The translations under genes were made by a program, and so were the position numbers. Below, in pieces: positions 45,840 to 57,195 of a stretch of DNA of 64,000 nucleotides (positions are counted from its first letter, which is position 1; the number at the start of each line of letters is the position of its first letter). Under the pieces are notes generated by a model. The model was given only the letters and a program-made list of their open reading frames with translations. It did not search any database and was not told where the DNA came from. This DNA comes from Aselliscus stoliczkanus (Eukaryota > Chordata > Mammalia > Chiroptera > Hipposideridae). The stretch covers positions 89,511,352-89,575,351 of the forward strand of contig CM066736.1 in assembly GCA_033961575.1 (NCBI GenBank). Direction: 5' to 3'.

Positions 45840-46793
45840 ATGTTCTCCTGTAACATCACCTCTTCTGGTCATTCCACCTTCCTCCTCACTGGCTTTCCAG
45901 GCCTGGAAGCTTCTCATCATTGGGTTTCCATCCCCATCAACCTCATCTGTGTGGTTTCCATCATGGGTAACAGTATCATCCTCTTCCTGATCCGCACAGA
46001 CCCAGCCTTGCACGAACCCATGTACATCTTCCTGTCCATGTTGGCATCCTCCGATCTGGGCCTCTGTGTCTCCACCTTCCCAACTATGGTCCGGCTCTTC
46101 TGGCTGGGTGCTCGTGAGCTGCCCTTTGATCTCTGTGCAGCACAGATGTTCTTCATCCATGCCTTCACCTATGTGGAATCTGGTGTGCTGCTAGCCATGG
46201 CCTTTGATCGCTTTGTTGCCATCCGGAACCCTCTACACTATGCCACAATTCTTACCCACTCTGCTATGGCCAAAGTGGGGGCTGCCATCCTGGTAAGGGC
46301 TGTCCTGCTCAACCTCCCAGGAACCATCCTCCTGCGGCAGCTGTTCTTTCCCCAGATCAGTGTGCTCTCTCACTGCTATTGCCTGCACTGTGATCTTGTG
46401 GGACTGGCCTGTTCAGACACCCAGATCAACAGCATGGTAGGCCTGGTCTCCATCCTCCTCTCACTGGGCCTTGACTCCTTCCTGATCATGCTGTCATATG
46501 CCCTGATTCTACGGACTGTGCTGGGCATTGCCTCACCTGGGGAACGACTCAAGGCACTCAACACGTGTGTCTCACATCTCTGCATTGTTCTCATCTTTTA
46601 TTTGCCCAAACTGGGGCTGTCTGTGTTGCACCGAGTAGAGAAGCACAGCTACCCTGCTCTGGCAGTGCTCATGGCCAACCTACACTTCTTGGTCCCGCCC
46701 TTCATGAACCCCATTGTCTACTGCATCAAGTCCAAGCAGATCCGTCAGGGCCTCCTAAAGCGCTTCCAGCAGAAAAGGGTTGATGTTTCCTAG
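45840..46793 (+). CDS. intact OR51-family olfactory receptor, 317 aa
   Basis: A class I odorant receptor of olfactory neurons, with a single coding exon as usual. The start is the first ATG (MFSCNITSSG), giving an NIT glycosylation site at residue 5 and the FPGLE motif near residue 19. Seven hydrophobic segments follow. Motifs are LHEPMYIFLSMLASSDL (TM2), MAFDRFVAIRNPLHYATIL (end of TM3), SHCYCLHCDLVGLACSD (ECL2), LIMLSYALILRTVLGIASPG (TM5), KALNTCVSHLC (TM6) and NPIVYCIKSKQIR (TM7 and tail). DRF for DRY and the LSVLHR loop fit subfamily OR51, but I cannot name the orthologue. Length is normal (about 310-320 aa). Stop TAG is at 46791-46793. It is the only intact OR in the window. An odd residue is C in YCLHCD, where most relatives have Q. 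Confidence 0.93.
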   Translation: MFSCNITSSGHSTFLLTGFPGLEASHHWVSIPINLICVVSIMGNSIILFLIRTDPALHEPMYIFLSMLASSDLGLCVSTFPTMVRLFWLGARELPFDLCAAQMFFIHAFTYVESGVLLAMAFDRFVAIRNPLHYATILTHSAMAKVGAAILVRAVLLNLPGTILLRQLFFPQISVLSHCYCLHCDLVGLACSDTQINSMVGLVSILLSLGLDSFLIMLSYALILRTVLGIASPGERLKALNTCVSHLCIVLIFYLPKLGLSVLHRVEKHSYPALAVLMANLHFLVPPFMNPIVYCIKSKQIRQGLLKRFQQKRVDVS

Positions 46794-48105
46794 AATAGCA
46801 TAAGGTACCATGACCCCTGCAGGTCAACCTGGGTCTTGTGGTGGAAGAGGATTAATTGTGAAGAGTTAATTTTTGAGGTTTCTACAATGATTCAGTTTTA
46901 ACTGCTGAGCCCTTTGGGGCACTATCATCTTCTATAATTATAGTGGTTGGGGACTGAGACCATTGGAAAGCATATCAAAGTATCACCTTGATAATCCTTT
47001 CATTGCTCTATTGGATTAGAGTCAAACTGTTTCAGATGCACATATACTGTAACATCTCCTTACCTAGGGGACTTAACCACTCTGAGAGGATGTGTGTGCA
47101 TATCTATTTGTGCAGGTGCCTCTCTCCTTTTCCCCACTGGACTCCCCACCATTTTATTTCCAAGCCTAATGAAGAACTATAATCCTATTATATGTGAGAA
47201 CATTACGTGTAAGTAAACTATATTCACCTTAACACTGGCTCTCTTCTCCCAAATTTAATGTTAACCAGCTCATATACCAAGAAATAGAAAGGGGAGTGGG
47301 TGGTGGGAAATTCATAGGACAACACTGTACATGCTGAATTTATTTAGCATTTATTTGCAGTTCAGGGAGTGATAGTTTTCTCTTGGTTCTCTTCATGTGT
47401 GTCTCTACTTTGAGCTAAAGAGAAAGTTAGGCACTGCCAAACCCAGGAAGGCTTCTCAGTATAACTTCTGAGTAGTGCTGGTTTCTCAAGCATCAACAGT
47501 AAAGGTGGAATAGTCAGCCACTCATTACCAATGCAGGTGCTTTGCTAGGATGTAAGTTCCATGAGGTCCAAGATTCGGGGACTGTTTTGTTCGCTGATGT
47601 ACCCCCACCTCCAACAGCATTTACCATATAGTAGGTGTTCAACATATATTGTTAAATAAATGAGTAGAGAAGACAAAGGGACAGAAGATTCTTGATAACT
47701 GATTCCCAGGAAAGGAGAGGACTAGGAGATCTGAATGTGTGAGGTCTGTGGGGATAACAAGCAGTTGACAAGCTGTAATAAGGTGAAGATTGATGTCAGA
47801 AACTTTGGGGACAAGGTGTGATTCTTTCTATACCATATGGTCAAGAAGCCTGTTCCGCAGGGTGCAGCTGAGAGAAGAGCTAAGCTTTTTTGTGTGTGGA
47901 GCTTTTCCCAAAGCTGCTTCCAAACTTCTAGGGGGAATTTTATCCAGAAACTTAAGACATTTCATTCCATTGACTCAAGAAATTCAGAGAGCTCCAAGAA
48001 AAATTACAGTAATACAAAATCAAACTGATGAAAAACAAAGATAAAGAGAAAAAATGTAACAGAAGCCAGTTTAAAAAATACATATATGAAAACAAGGATA
48101 AGAAT
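46794..48105. other. intergenic, 3' flank of the OR51 gene
   Basis: No second gene recognised. An AATAAA-containing stretch occurs near 47654, but its use is unknown. Confidence 0.35.
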
Positions 48106-48109
48106 GATG

Positions 48110-48500
48110 ACTGACTTTCATAAGAAAAAAAATGAGGTCAAAAAATAAAGGAACACATATAAAGTGCTGAAAGGAAAAATAAACCTGACAATCTAGAATT
48201 CTATAGCTAGCAAAAACTTTTATCAAAAATAAAATTTAATGAAAATGTGAGAGAACTTTTTATTAAGAAACCTACGCTACAAGAATGCCTAAGAGAAATA
48301 CTACATGGAAATTTGGATATATAGAAAGAAAAATGTAGGAAGCAAAGGTATTTCCTGGAAGAAACACAGGGAACTTTTTGGGATTTTGAAAATATCTGTA
48401 CATTGATTAAGGTGGTGATTATACTGATATATACATTTGCATATACATATGTTTAATGTATGTATTTATTTAAGGTAAATTATACCTCATAAAAAATGGC
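48110..48500 (+). mobile_element. old L1 3' region
   Basis: AAAGTGCTGAAAGGAAAAATA, CTAGAATTCTATAGCTAGCA, CTACAAGAATGCCTAAGAGA and a terminal TAAATTATACCTCATAAAAA match the order in old L1s. Confidence 0.65.
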
Positions 48501-48889
48501 TTGGGGAAAGTCAATCCAACCATAACCAATGTAGTCTCAAAAAGAATTAAATATCCTGGGGATCAGAATTTATTAGCCAATATGAGGTCTCCGATTTTCT
48601 GGCAATCTGGGTTGTCTATGGGCAAATTAAAGCTACTAATTTCATGTGTGCTGAACCCTGAAATGAAGGAAGAATTGTTATGGTAACATGGGAATCACTG
48701 AGGTTGTATGAGAGGATTTTTCTGAGGTCTCATATTTGACTTGTCACCAGGCATTTATCTTCCTGAATCACCATTATATTTCCAGCTCCTAGAATATTGT
48801 TTTCATATTGCGTGTTCTCAGAAATGTTAGTGATGTTAGGAAAAGAATTACCCCCTCACTCCCAGGTTAAAACTTATTAGATTCTTGGG

Positions 48890-49095
48890 CCTAGGGTCTA
48901 GATTTATAGGAAGTCACCTGGTAAAGAATTAAAAGTACAGAATTTAGAATTAGAAAGATCTGAGTTTGAATGGCTGGCATTTACTTTCTTCCTTGGACAA
49001 GTTGCTACCTTCCTAATCTTCTGTTCTGGTTTTGTAAAGTGGGAGTAGTTAATTATATGCTCCTCATCAGATGGTGACAAGACGACATAAAACAA
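48890..49095 (+). repeat. MIR remnant
   Basis: GATCTGAGTTTGAATGGCTG, CTTGGACAAGTTGCTACCTT and TTTTGTAAAGTGGGAGTAGT are diverged MIR blocks. Confidence 0.5.
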
Positions 49096-49099
49096 TGCC

Positions 49100-50930
49100 C
49101 ATACTCTTGGTGCACCACAGTGGTAAAAGCTAATCAACCCATTGGTGCTACTAGATGAAATTCTGGTGACTTAGGACATCCTGAGCCTGCTGGAAACCTT
49201 CTCTTATGTAAGCTCTTTCTCAGCTTTTTAAAATGCTTTACCTAGAGCCAAATACCTATCAATCTGCCTGCAGATTCAGAGCAGAGATTTAAGAACTAGA
49301 GCCCCTGAGAACTCCAGAATCTAACAGCCTTCTAGTTGCAGCCAACACTTTCATTTTTATTAACCTGCTCAGGAGGTCAAATTGGATGCCTTCTGCTTTC
49401 TCTCCAAAGAAGGTGCCTGACCTCTTCCCTGGATGTTTGAGGCTTGGTGGCAGCTCCACTTGGCCATTCCCAGGGAGGAGAAGGGAAGAGTAAGGATGGC
49501 AGACTTGATGTCATCTAGCCTGAGACCTTGTTCCCACACCTTACACCCAGGCATGGTCAAAGGCTTCTCGGACAGCAGCCTTTCCTACTTGTACAGAGGG
49601 AGGGTAAGATGAGGTGGGCTCTGGGACCTCACTTTCCCTGAGCAAGAAAGGGGTCCTTGCTCAGTACCCATGTTCCTTGTGCTTACCCTAATCATATGAG
49701 TTTAATTTGATTTGGCTGCTGTCTCCTTATATGTAGGTCTCATCTGACTAACAGTGAGGAGACACCATGAGAGAAGGACTTTTAATCTAATCAAGTCCAT
49801 ACCTCTAGATTTTAGCAATATATTTGGCCCATAGTGCACATTAAGCAGATAAAAACTCTGCTTAAGATAAAAACTCTCATCTTCCAGAGAACCTTCCTAG
49901 ATTGACATTACACCTCTGTACAACAGACACAGTTTGCCCATGATTCTTTATTTGTTGCTGTTCCTATGGCCCATTGCTAAGTGCTCTGACTCCATCTCTG
50001 TTACTTTACAAACTGTCCCCTGTTCATGAAAGATGGGGAGAGACCTAAGAAAGAGGCAGACCACTTTAGATTGGTAGGTGGCTGGTTTAAAAAGCAATGG
50101 AACTTACATATTGGGCTTGTCTTGGGCAGATGCAAGATGAGTAAATCTCCACACTGGCCCACCAGAATCTTAAAAGTTCATATAGATGATCTTAACTAGG
50201 TTCAGTCATGTATTCTGTTCAGATGGTCTCAACAATATCTTAACCTTGAGAGAGAATATCCTTGAAACATCTCCCACTGTGGGAATGGCGGCAGAGTGTA
50301 CAGTCCACGGACAGAGGAGGAAGTGAGGAGCCTCCGATTGCCTGCGTCCAGCTGGAAGGTCAACTGGTGACCATGTCCTCATGAGTATGTCCTCCAACAT
50401 TCTCTCTGCCTCTTTAATATTCTCTCCCTCTCTCTCTCCATATGTGTTTCTCCCAACAGACTTAGAGCTCACTGAGGGAGATATCCATGTATCCCTATTA
50501 GAGTAGAAACACCTGACTGTGGATGAGAGCTATTTCTCCTTATGAGACCAGTAGTCAAAGCTTTCTCATTTTATCAAGATCTCCTGGAAGGTAGGAGCCA
50601 TGTCAGAGCAGCAGAGTGGGATTCCCTGGGAGACTATCATCAGCTTGGTAACCATGTTTCCCATTAGAGAGGGCTCCCTGAGCTTTGTGACAATATCTAC
50701 ATCACAAGTGGGAAACACCTGATGGTTCTTGCCCCATCAGATTTTTGCTATACCTCCTTATCAAAGTAAGTATACCATTGAGTGTGGGGTTTTCTCCCCA
50801 CCATGCTGGGAGCCACTGGTCTCTTAAATATTTCCCAAGGGCTAAGGGAATAGGATAGGGTTCCAGGGTGGGGTTGAAGACTTTATGACAGTGAGTGTCC
50901 TGCTTCAGCAGTCAGAGGGCCCCATCCCAG
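49100..50930. other. intergenic, nothing recognised
   Basis: Downstream of the OR52-family pseudogene. No repeats with clear boundaries. Confidence 0.4.
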
Positions 50931-50933
50931 ATC

Positions 50934-51844
50934 TTAAAAGTTCATATAAAAGTTGGTCTTCATGCCATAGATGATGGGGTTGAGCATGGGTGGCACAATG
51001 AGGTAGAGGTCAGCCAGGAGGATGTGAATGTGCTGGGGCACATGCTGGTCAAAGTGCTGTGTGTAGAATGAGAACAGTCTTGGTGTGTAGAAGAGAAGAA
51101 TGACACCCAGGTGGGAGCCACAGGTGCCAAAAGTCTTAGTCCTTGCCTCCTTAGAGGAGAGGCCTAACACAGCCCGAAGAATGAGTGCATAGGAGACAGT
51201 GATGCAGATGGAGTCAGTCCCCACCACCAAAGTAGCAGCGGTGATACCATAGATGTTGTTTGGCTGTGTGCCTCCACAAGCTAGCTTCACCACAGCCATG
51301 TGCTCACAGTAGGAGTGGGCCGCCACTCGGTTACAGTACCTCAGCCTTGCCAGTAAGCAGGTGAGTCGGTGTCATGAGCCCCAAGCCACGAAACATAGCA
51401 GCAGCCCCCAGCTTGCTCACAGCCTCTGGAGGGCAGCAATGACCCATAGTGCAGTGGCCAGCAGATGGCCAAGTAGCAGTCAAAGGCCATTGCTAGCAGG
51501 ATACCATTCTACAGCTGAGAATCCATGGATGAAAAACATCTGAGCAGCACAGGCTTTGAAGGCAATCTCAGCAGCATTTGTCCAAAAGAGTGCAAGGAGC
51601 TTGGGTACAATAGAAGTACAAAGCACTAGGTCAATGTTGGACAGCATGCATAGGAACAAGTACATAGGCTGGTGCAGTGCAGACTCTGAATGCACCACCA
51701 GAGCACTGCCACGTTGCGGTGTACTGCCAAGGCATACATGGAAGAGAAGGGAAATGCAATCCAAAAGTGGAATGCCTCCAGGCCAGGAATTCTCATGAGT
51801 AGGAAGGCATTTGGGTTCTGATGGTTATGGTTTGTGAGCTGCAT
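50934..51844 (-). pseudogene. OR52-like: OR52-family olfactory receptor pseudogene, multiple frameshifts
   Basis: Class I OR remnant. The start is taken at MQLTNHNHQNPNAFLLMRIPG (ATG 51842-51844), since AFLL.GIPG is the usual N-terminus. Then come HFWIAFPF (TM1), SALHQPMYLFLCMLSNIDLVL (TM2), MAFDCYLAICWPLHY (DRY replaced by DCY), AHSYCEHMAVVKLACG (ECL2), KTFGTCGSHLGVILLFYTP (TM6) and NPIIYGMKT (TM7). The frame breaks near 51700, 51507, 51430 and 51348, and TAA appears at 51331-51333 in one frame. The end, at 50934, replaces the usual KQIR tail with NFYMNF. The ECL2 and TM6 motifs point to OR52. The precise subfamily is uncertain. Confidence 0.87.
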
Positions 51845-52350
51845 GGCCAGGTCAAGGTCGTGTGGGTAAAAACACCTCACTTCCTTGCTCTGAGCCCTAG
51901 GAAGCCCTGAGAGATGAAGCTATTGGGATTCATTCTTATGCTGTGGCTGAAACTGAAATGGTAGCAGGAAATATTTGAGTTAAACCTCATGAAAAACATC
52001 CAGGATGAGAATATTGAAGATCATTGGGAAATGATGCAAGGCAGGGGGTGAAGTTATCATTAGCAGGTTTCAAGGGAGTCCTTTTTACTTGTGTCTTATT
52101 CAATGATGTCATGCTGGTAGAATCCTCTCCATGGTGAAGGTAAGTGGTCATAGGCTATTATAGCTTTCTTTGTGTCTGTGAACCTTCTTCTGCTTACAGT
52201 TTGTTATTTCCTTCTGAATCCTCTGCCTATGTGACAAATAAGAGTAATGTAGTGATCAGACCTCAGGCAGATTGAAGGCAAGACTCAAAAGGATTACTTT
52301 TAAAGATGGGAAGATCAGGACTGGGGTAGAGAAGGAAAAACAGGGAGATG
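51845..52350. other. 5' flank of the OR52 pseudogene
   Basis: No feature supported. A related-looking stretch recurs at 54960-55250 (see findings). Confidence 0.4.
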
Positions 52351-52809
52351 TTGGATGGACTTTTTTTTTTTTTTAAAGATTTTATTGTGGAACTGGGGGA
52401 GAGGAACAGCGTTGGGGAATCGGGGGAGGGGAGCAGACAAGTTGCTGTCTTTTTGTTCTTCAGTCTAGTTGTGGAGGTCGTTGCTTCACTGGCCCATGTT
52501 GGTATCGCCATTGCACTCTTCCTGGATGAGGCAGATCGGTCGCTGGCCTCTGGATGGTTGCTCACCACAGCTATTGGCAGCTCACACTGGCTGCCGGCCA
52601 CTCACTGTAGCCTATGGCAGCCCACTGCAGCAGGGGCTGCAGCCTATACCATTGCTGGGGTTCGTACAGCCCAGCTCCAGGTGGAGCTGTTGTTAGCTGT
52701 AGAGGGCAGTGTCACTGGCCCCCATATGTGGGATCCGAACCGGGGCCATGGCATCCACAAACCAGCTCTTAACCAGTGCACCACTCGGCTGGCCCTTGGG
52801 TGGACTTTT
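52351..52809 (-). mobile_element. long tRNA-derived SINE, 14-bp TSD
   Basis: ttggatggactttt at 52351-52364 and ttgggtggactttt at 52796-52809 flank the body. The minus strand has GGGCCAGCCGAGTGGTGCAC and ends in AATAAAATCTTTAAAA. The interior matches the copies at 5856 and 42677. Confidence 0.87.
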
Positions 52810-53368
52810 AAAGCTGTTAATCCCATGCTTACTCATAGAGGAGGTTCAGAACATGGGTTCTGACCAGGAATAGAAAAGCACATGGCGAGGGGCTGAGTCT
52901 TTTCCAGCCTGCTATAGACATAACATTGCCTAGCTCATGTTAATAGTAGGATCCTGTGCTTGCCTTAGGTGTCCAGTATGGATACTGGTAGAAACAGGTG
53001 AGATCATACAAAATTGGTCAGTGGTAGGTGTCAGGACAATTTGGCCATGATATATAATTTAATAAGGTTATTGAGAGATGGTTGTGTACAAAGTGTAATG
53101 TCTCATAAAAATCCAAGATACATGAAAGAAGGGAGAAATGAAATTTAATCACTGGGAACACAGAATCATTGACTAAGCAAACGTGGAGACTAACAGTGGT
53201 CAAATGATAGCAGTGAGCTTCTACACATTTCTACTCCATCTTTGTCTATTACCCCCACTCTCTATATGCCTTGTTTTTCCCTCACCTACCTGTACCTTCT
53301 CATTTTTTACTTATGTGTTAGACAGCTAGTATTGAGAATTTGAGAAAAAGTGAAGATTAAATTTAAAA

Positions 53369-53904
53369 AGTTAGGAAAGGGGCCAGCCGAGTGGCTCAGT
53401 TTGTTAAAAGTTGGCTTAAGAGCAGGAGCCCTGAGCAACGGGACCACCAGTTCAATTCCCACATGGACCAGTGACGCTGTGCCTGAGCTGAGCTATAGCT
53501 GAGCTGCCAACAGGTGGCAGGATGGCTCAGCTGGTGTAATGACAAGATTGCCTGTTTGATGGTGGGCTATGCCCACCTGCAACTAAGACTGAACTCGACA
53601 CCTTGAGTTGAGCTGCCACCAGGATGGCTCACTGGATAGGGCATGCGCTCTTAACAACAAGGCTGCTGGGTTTGACATCCGCATGGAATGGTGGCTACGC
53701 CCACCTGCAACTAAGATTGAACACAGCACCTTGAGCTTAGAGGCCACGAGCTGCTGATGGGAAGCCAGATGGTGACTGGCGCCCTCCACAAAGAAGACTG
53801 AAGAACAACAACTTGGCTGGTCCCCTTCGCCAATTCCCCAACACTGTTCCCTTCCCCCAGTTTCCCAATAAAATCTTAAAAAAAAAAAAAACAGTTAGGA
53901 AAGG
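53369..53904 (+). mobile_element. compound 512-bp SINE with several tRNA-like units
   Basis: agttaggaaagg at 53369-53380 and 53893-53904 flank one 512-bp insertion. Unit 1 is GGCCAGCCGAGTGGCTCAGT plus a B-box-like CCAGTTCAATTCCCACATGG. A second-type segment (GAGCTGCCAACAGGTGGCAG, GGATGGCTCAGCT) follows. Then come two CTACGCCCACCTGCAACTAAG-like repeats around another GGATGGCTCACTGGATAGGG head. The tail is CCCAATAAAATCTTAAAAA. One TSD implies it moved as a single element. Confidence 0.82.
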
Positions 53905-54009
53905 GACATTAGAGGGAGAGGAGATGACGATGAAGAGTTAAGAAAGTTGAGAACAAGAAACAGACATAGAAGAGAGTAGAAGAGAGAGGGAGAGGGAGGT
54001 AGGGAAGGA

Positions 54010-54010
54010 G

Positions 54011-54050
<40 letters not shown>
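54010..54050 (+). repeat. (GA)n microsatellite
   Basis: About 20 AG units. Confidence 0.93.
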
Positions 54051-54054
<4 letters not shown>

Positions 54055-55530
54055 AAGTGCCTTTCTCACACTGGTGTCTAATATAATGGGATGGGACTGT
54101 GTTCTGGTTACTAGCTGGGACAGAGGTAGTGTAACTAATTTGGCCCCCTGGAGATAACCTATCCTTAAACCACAGCACTTCTTGCAATCCCTCACATTGG
54201 CTATCCATATCCAGAGAGAAAGAGACAGGGAAAAGGGAAGGAACCGTAGACCAGTATGCCTGGTTTTCCTTCCCAGTGCCAACTGTGACTGTCAATGTGA
54301 TATTGAACAAGTCATCTTGTCCCTTGCTGGCTCATTCCTTCCTCCATGTGTTTCCTATTTTCTCTTCTGTGCTATCTTCCTCCCTGAGTTTCCATCATGC
54401 AGCCTGTGCCCAAGCATACCCACAGGGTATTTCAGATTTGGTGGTGGCCCGAAGATCAAGAACAGAAAAACCTGAGTGGGGAGATCTTGTGAAATAATGA
54501 GTAAAACCATTCCATTCTATAAATTAGCTCACCATGTGTTTGGCTGAGCATGTGATTGTTTACGTATGTTGCTCTGTAAAATGCATGAGCAAGGCTGTAC
54601 TCAGAAGACACAGGTAAGAAATTATTTTTGGAGTGTCCATTTCAATGCTCTTTCTTTGACATGGAGAAAATTGAGGTCTGAATAATTCAGATGGAAATGG
54701 GACAGCCTTGCTTTCTTCCCCTCCCTTTTCTTCTACTCAGTCTTTTAATAATTGAATTAAGTTTCCCCAGTTCCTGAGCTTCCATTAAAAAACTTTTACT
54801 CTCTCCTTATAGCTACACAGCACAGTGACTGCAAGTTCCCCTCGCCTCAGCTCTATTTTCACAGATGGGGAAAATGAAGTTGGAAAAAGCATATGTTGAG
54901 CACGATATGCTCATATTCCAGGAAAGAGATCAAGGTCAAGGTGTAGGCTTTGGGGTTCTTACTTCCTGGCCCTCTCTCTAATATTTGAGTTAAGATCTCA
55001 CAAAAAATGTCCAGAAGAAGAAGACTGCAGGGCATTGTGAAATGATGCAAGGCAACAGGTGGGTTACTATCACCAGTGTTCCAGTGAGCCCTTGCCACTT
55101 ATGTCTGATTCAATGGTCTCTGGGCTGGGAGGTGAGAGGCATGGCTGCAGAACTGTCTTTATGGTAAAGGTGAACAGCTAAAGACTCTTACAGCATTCTT
55201 CTCTTTGCCTGAACACCCTTCTGCTATACCCTATTGTTATTTTCTTCTGATTTATCTGCCTCTGGAAGTCAGGCAAGGAGACACTCCCAGCCTCTTTCAG
55301 ATGACTCACCCAGAATAAACTACTTTTATGCCTCTTACTTCTCTTTGTTCTGAATGACCTTAGAATTTGGTATAAGAAAGACCTTACCTAAAATATATAA
55401 GAATAGAAGCTCAAGTACTAGGAACAAGACTGTCTCATGAAAAAAGGAAGATGTTCTTCATCAATGTAGATGCTCATGAGCGTCTGGAAGCTACCTGCCA
55501 AGAACTCAACATTCCTTAGTGAAAGACCAA
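54051..55530. other. intergenic, nothing coding recognised
   Basis: Bases 54960-55250 share order and wording with 51900-52230 (see findings). No gene is seen. Confidence 0.4.
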
Positions 55531-55534
55531 GGGA

Positions 55535-55720
55535 AGCTTGATTCAAATCCCAGCTCCACTAACTCACCAGCTCTGTGATCTCAGTCACGTCACCTAACCT
55601 CTCTTAACCTGCTTCCTCATCTGTGAGCTGGAGAGGGTGATTCCCCCTTTAGAGCCTACTGTGAGGAATTATCATGGGAGACACTTATCCGAAGAGCAAC
55701 AGCAATACATAGCACATAGC
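55535..55720 (+). repeat. MIR remnant
   Basis: GATTCAAATCCCAGCTCCAC, CACCTAACCTCTCTTAACCTG and TTCCTCATCTGTGAGCTGGA are classic MIR blocks. Confidence 0.7.
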
Positions 55721-56229
55721 AGTGATAAAAAGCATGATTCATTTGTAAGTCCTTTTATCTGAAGAGTAGACCACCTCAATGAGGAAATTATCTTAGTGGC
55801 AGTCAGGTCTTTGGTCTGGTCATAGTGTACCTATTGTGGGCTGAATACACAGACAGACTTACCAGGTCTGGGGCAGGGAGTGGTAGTGGAGTCTTAGCTG
55901 CTGCGGGATTTAGCGTGTGGGGAGCATAAGAGCTAAAGAATTTATTCTATTATTAGAGCCCTAGCTGAGAGTAAAACTTCCCTGCAGATGAAGGCACTAA
56001 AAAGACCTCTGGGATGCTGAAAAGAGGCAGAAAATGGGAGCTACATAATTTGGGCTTTGATGAAGAAGAGGGGAAGGATAGAATAGCAGAGAAGATTTAC
56101 CCTGAGAGTTCAGTGTGGGTAGGAAATACGTGGAGAGAACCCCTGAGCACAAATAATTAATTCTAAAGGCTTTTTAGTATACAAACACATTTTGGAATAT
56201 TTTGCTAATTTTCCTTTTTCACCAGCCCC

Positions 56230-56390
56230 AAATATTTGCTTTATAGTGTTTCTTTTGGGCAAGCTACTTCTCTGAATGTTAGTTCTTCATCTGTAAGATG
56301 GGAAGGCAATAAATATTAAATCAGATGATATATGCAAAGCATTTACCATTTTGCTTGGTCTATGCCAAGCACTCAATTAAAAGTAGAGTT
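56230..56390 (+). repeat. MIR-like remnant
   Basis: GGCAAGCTACTTCTCTGAAT, TTCATCTGTAAGATGGGAAG, TATGCAAAGCATTTACC. Confidence 0.55.
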
Positions 56391-56588
56391 TTTATTTTAT
56401 TATTTTATGTAATCCAATAATCACTGTTTGGGCATCTATTATACACAAAGGGTTACACTACATGTTTGAATGGGCATACAGTTGAATGATCATGTTCCTG
56501 TTCTCAAGAAGGCCACAGTCTGGTTTGGAGGATGGACAGACATATACATACACTTTAATTACAATTCAATAAAATATATGTAGACATA

Positions 56589-56692
56589 TGGTCCGACCAA
56601 GTGGCACGATGGTTAAGAGCTGGCTTGGGACGCCAGCAGCCCTGGTTCAGATCCCACATATGAGGTCCAGTGACACTGCCCTCTTAAAAAAC
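56589..56692 (+). mobile_element. short head-only tRNA SINE
   Basis: GGTCCGACCAAGTGGCACGA head, GGTTCAGATCCCACATATGA and GACACTGCCCTCTTAAAAAA. It runs directly into a TA microsatellite that may have grown from its tail. Confidence 0.75.

Positions 56693-56749
<57 letters not shown>
56693..56749 (+). repeat. (TA)n microsatellite
   Basis: About 27 TA units at the 3' end of a SINE. Confidence 0.93.
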
Positions 56750-56755
<6 letters not shown>

Positions 56756-57029
56756 GAGTCTCATTCAGGAGGGAATAGGGTTGCTCTGTAAAAGTCAAGG
56801 ATTTAGGGTTTAGAAGTTAAGGTGAACGTGGAGGGCGGGGTACACCAGAGGGAGAAGACAGCATGTGTAAAACACAGCAGACAAGGGATAATGGGCATGT
56901 CTGGAAACCACTGAAGCCCAACTCAAAGTTAACATTTTCATGAGTCTTCTCTGATACCCTGAGCCACTATTGCATGTTCTCTCTCCTCTCTTGTCCACAC
57001 AATATCATGCTGTTTGCATGATACTGTCC

Positions 57030-57195
57030 ACTTTAAATCCTATTAGTGACCTTAGGTAAGTAATAGCTCTTATTTCTTTTTCCCCATCTGTAAAAATGGG
57101 GAGGATCATCATATTACACATAAGGTATTTAATACAGTGCCTGGAACACAGCAAGTCTCCAGTAGATTTTTGTTTTTACTATCATTACTATCTTT
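57030..57195 (+). repeat. MIR-like remnant
   Basis: GTGACCTTAGGTAAGTAATA, CCCCATCTGTAAAAATGGGG, CAGTGCCTGGAACACAGCAA. Confidence 0.6.

Noticed and set aside
45726..46160. 144-codon minus-strand frame at the OR51 locus
   Set aside because: Antisense shadow of the OR51 coding region.
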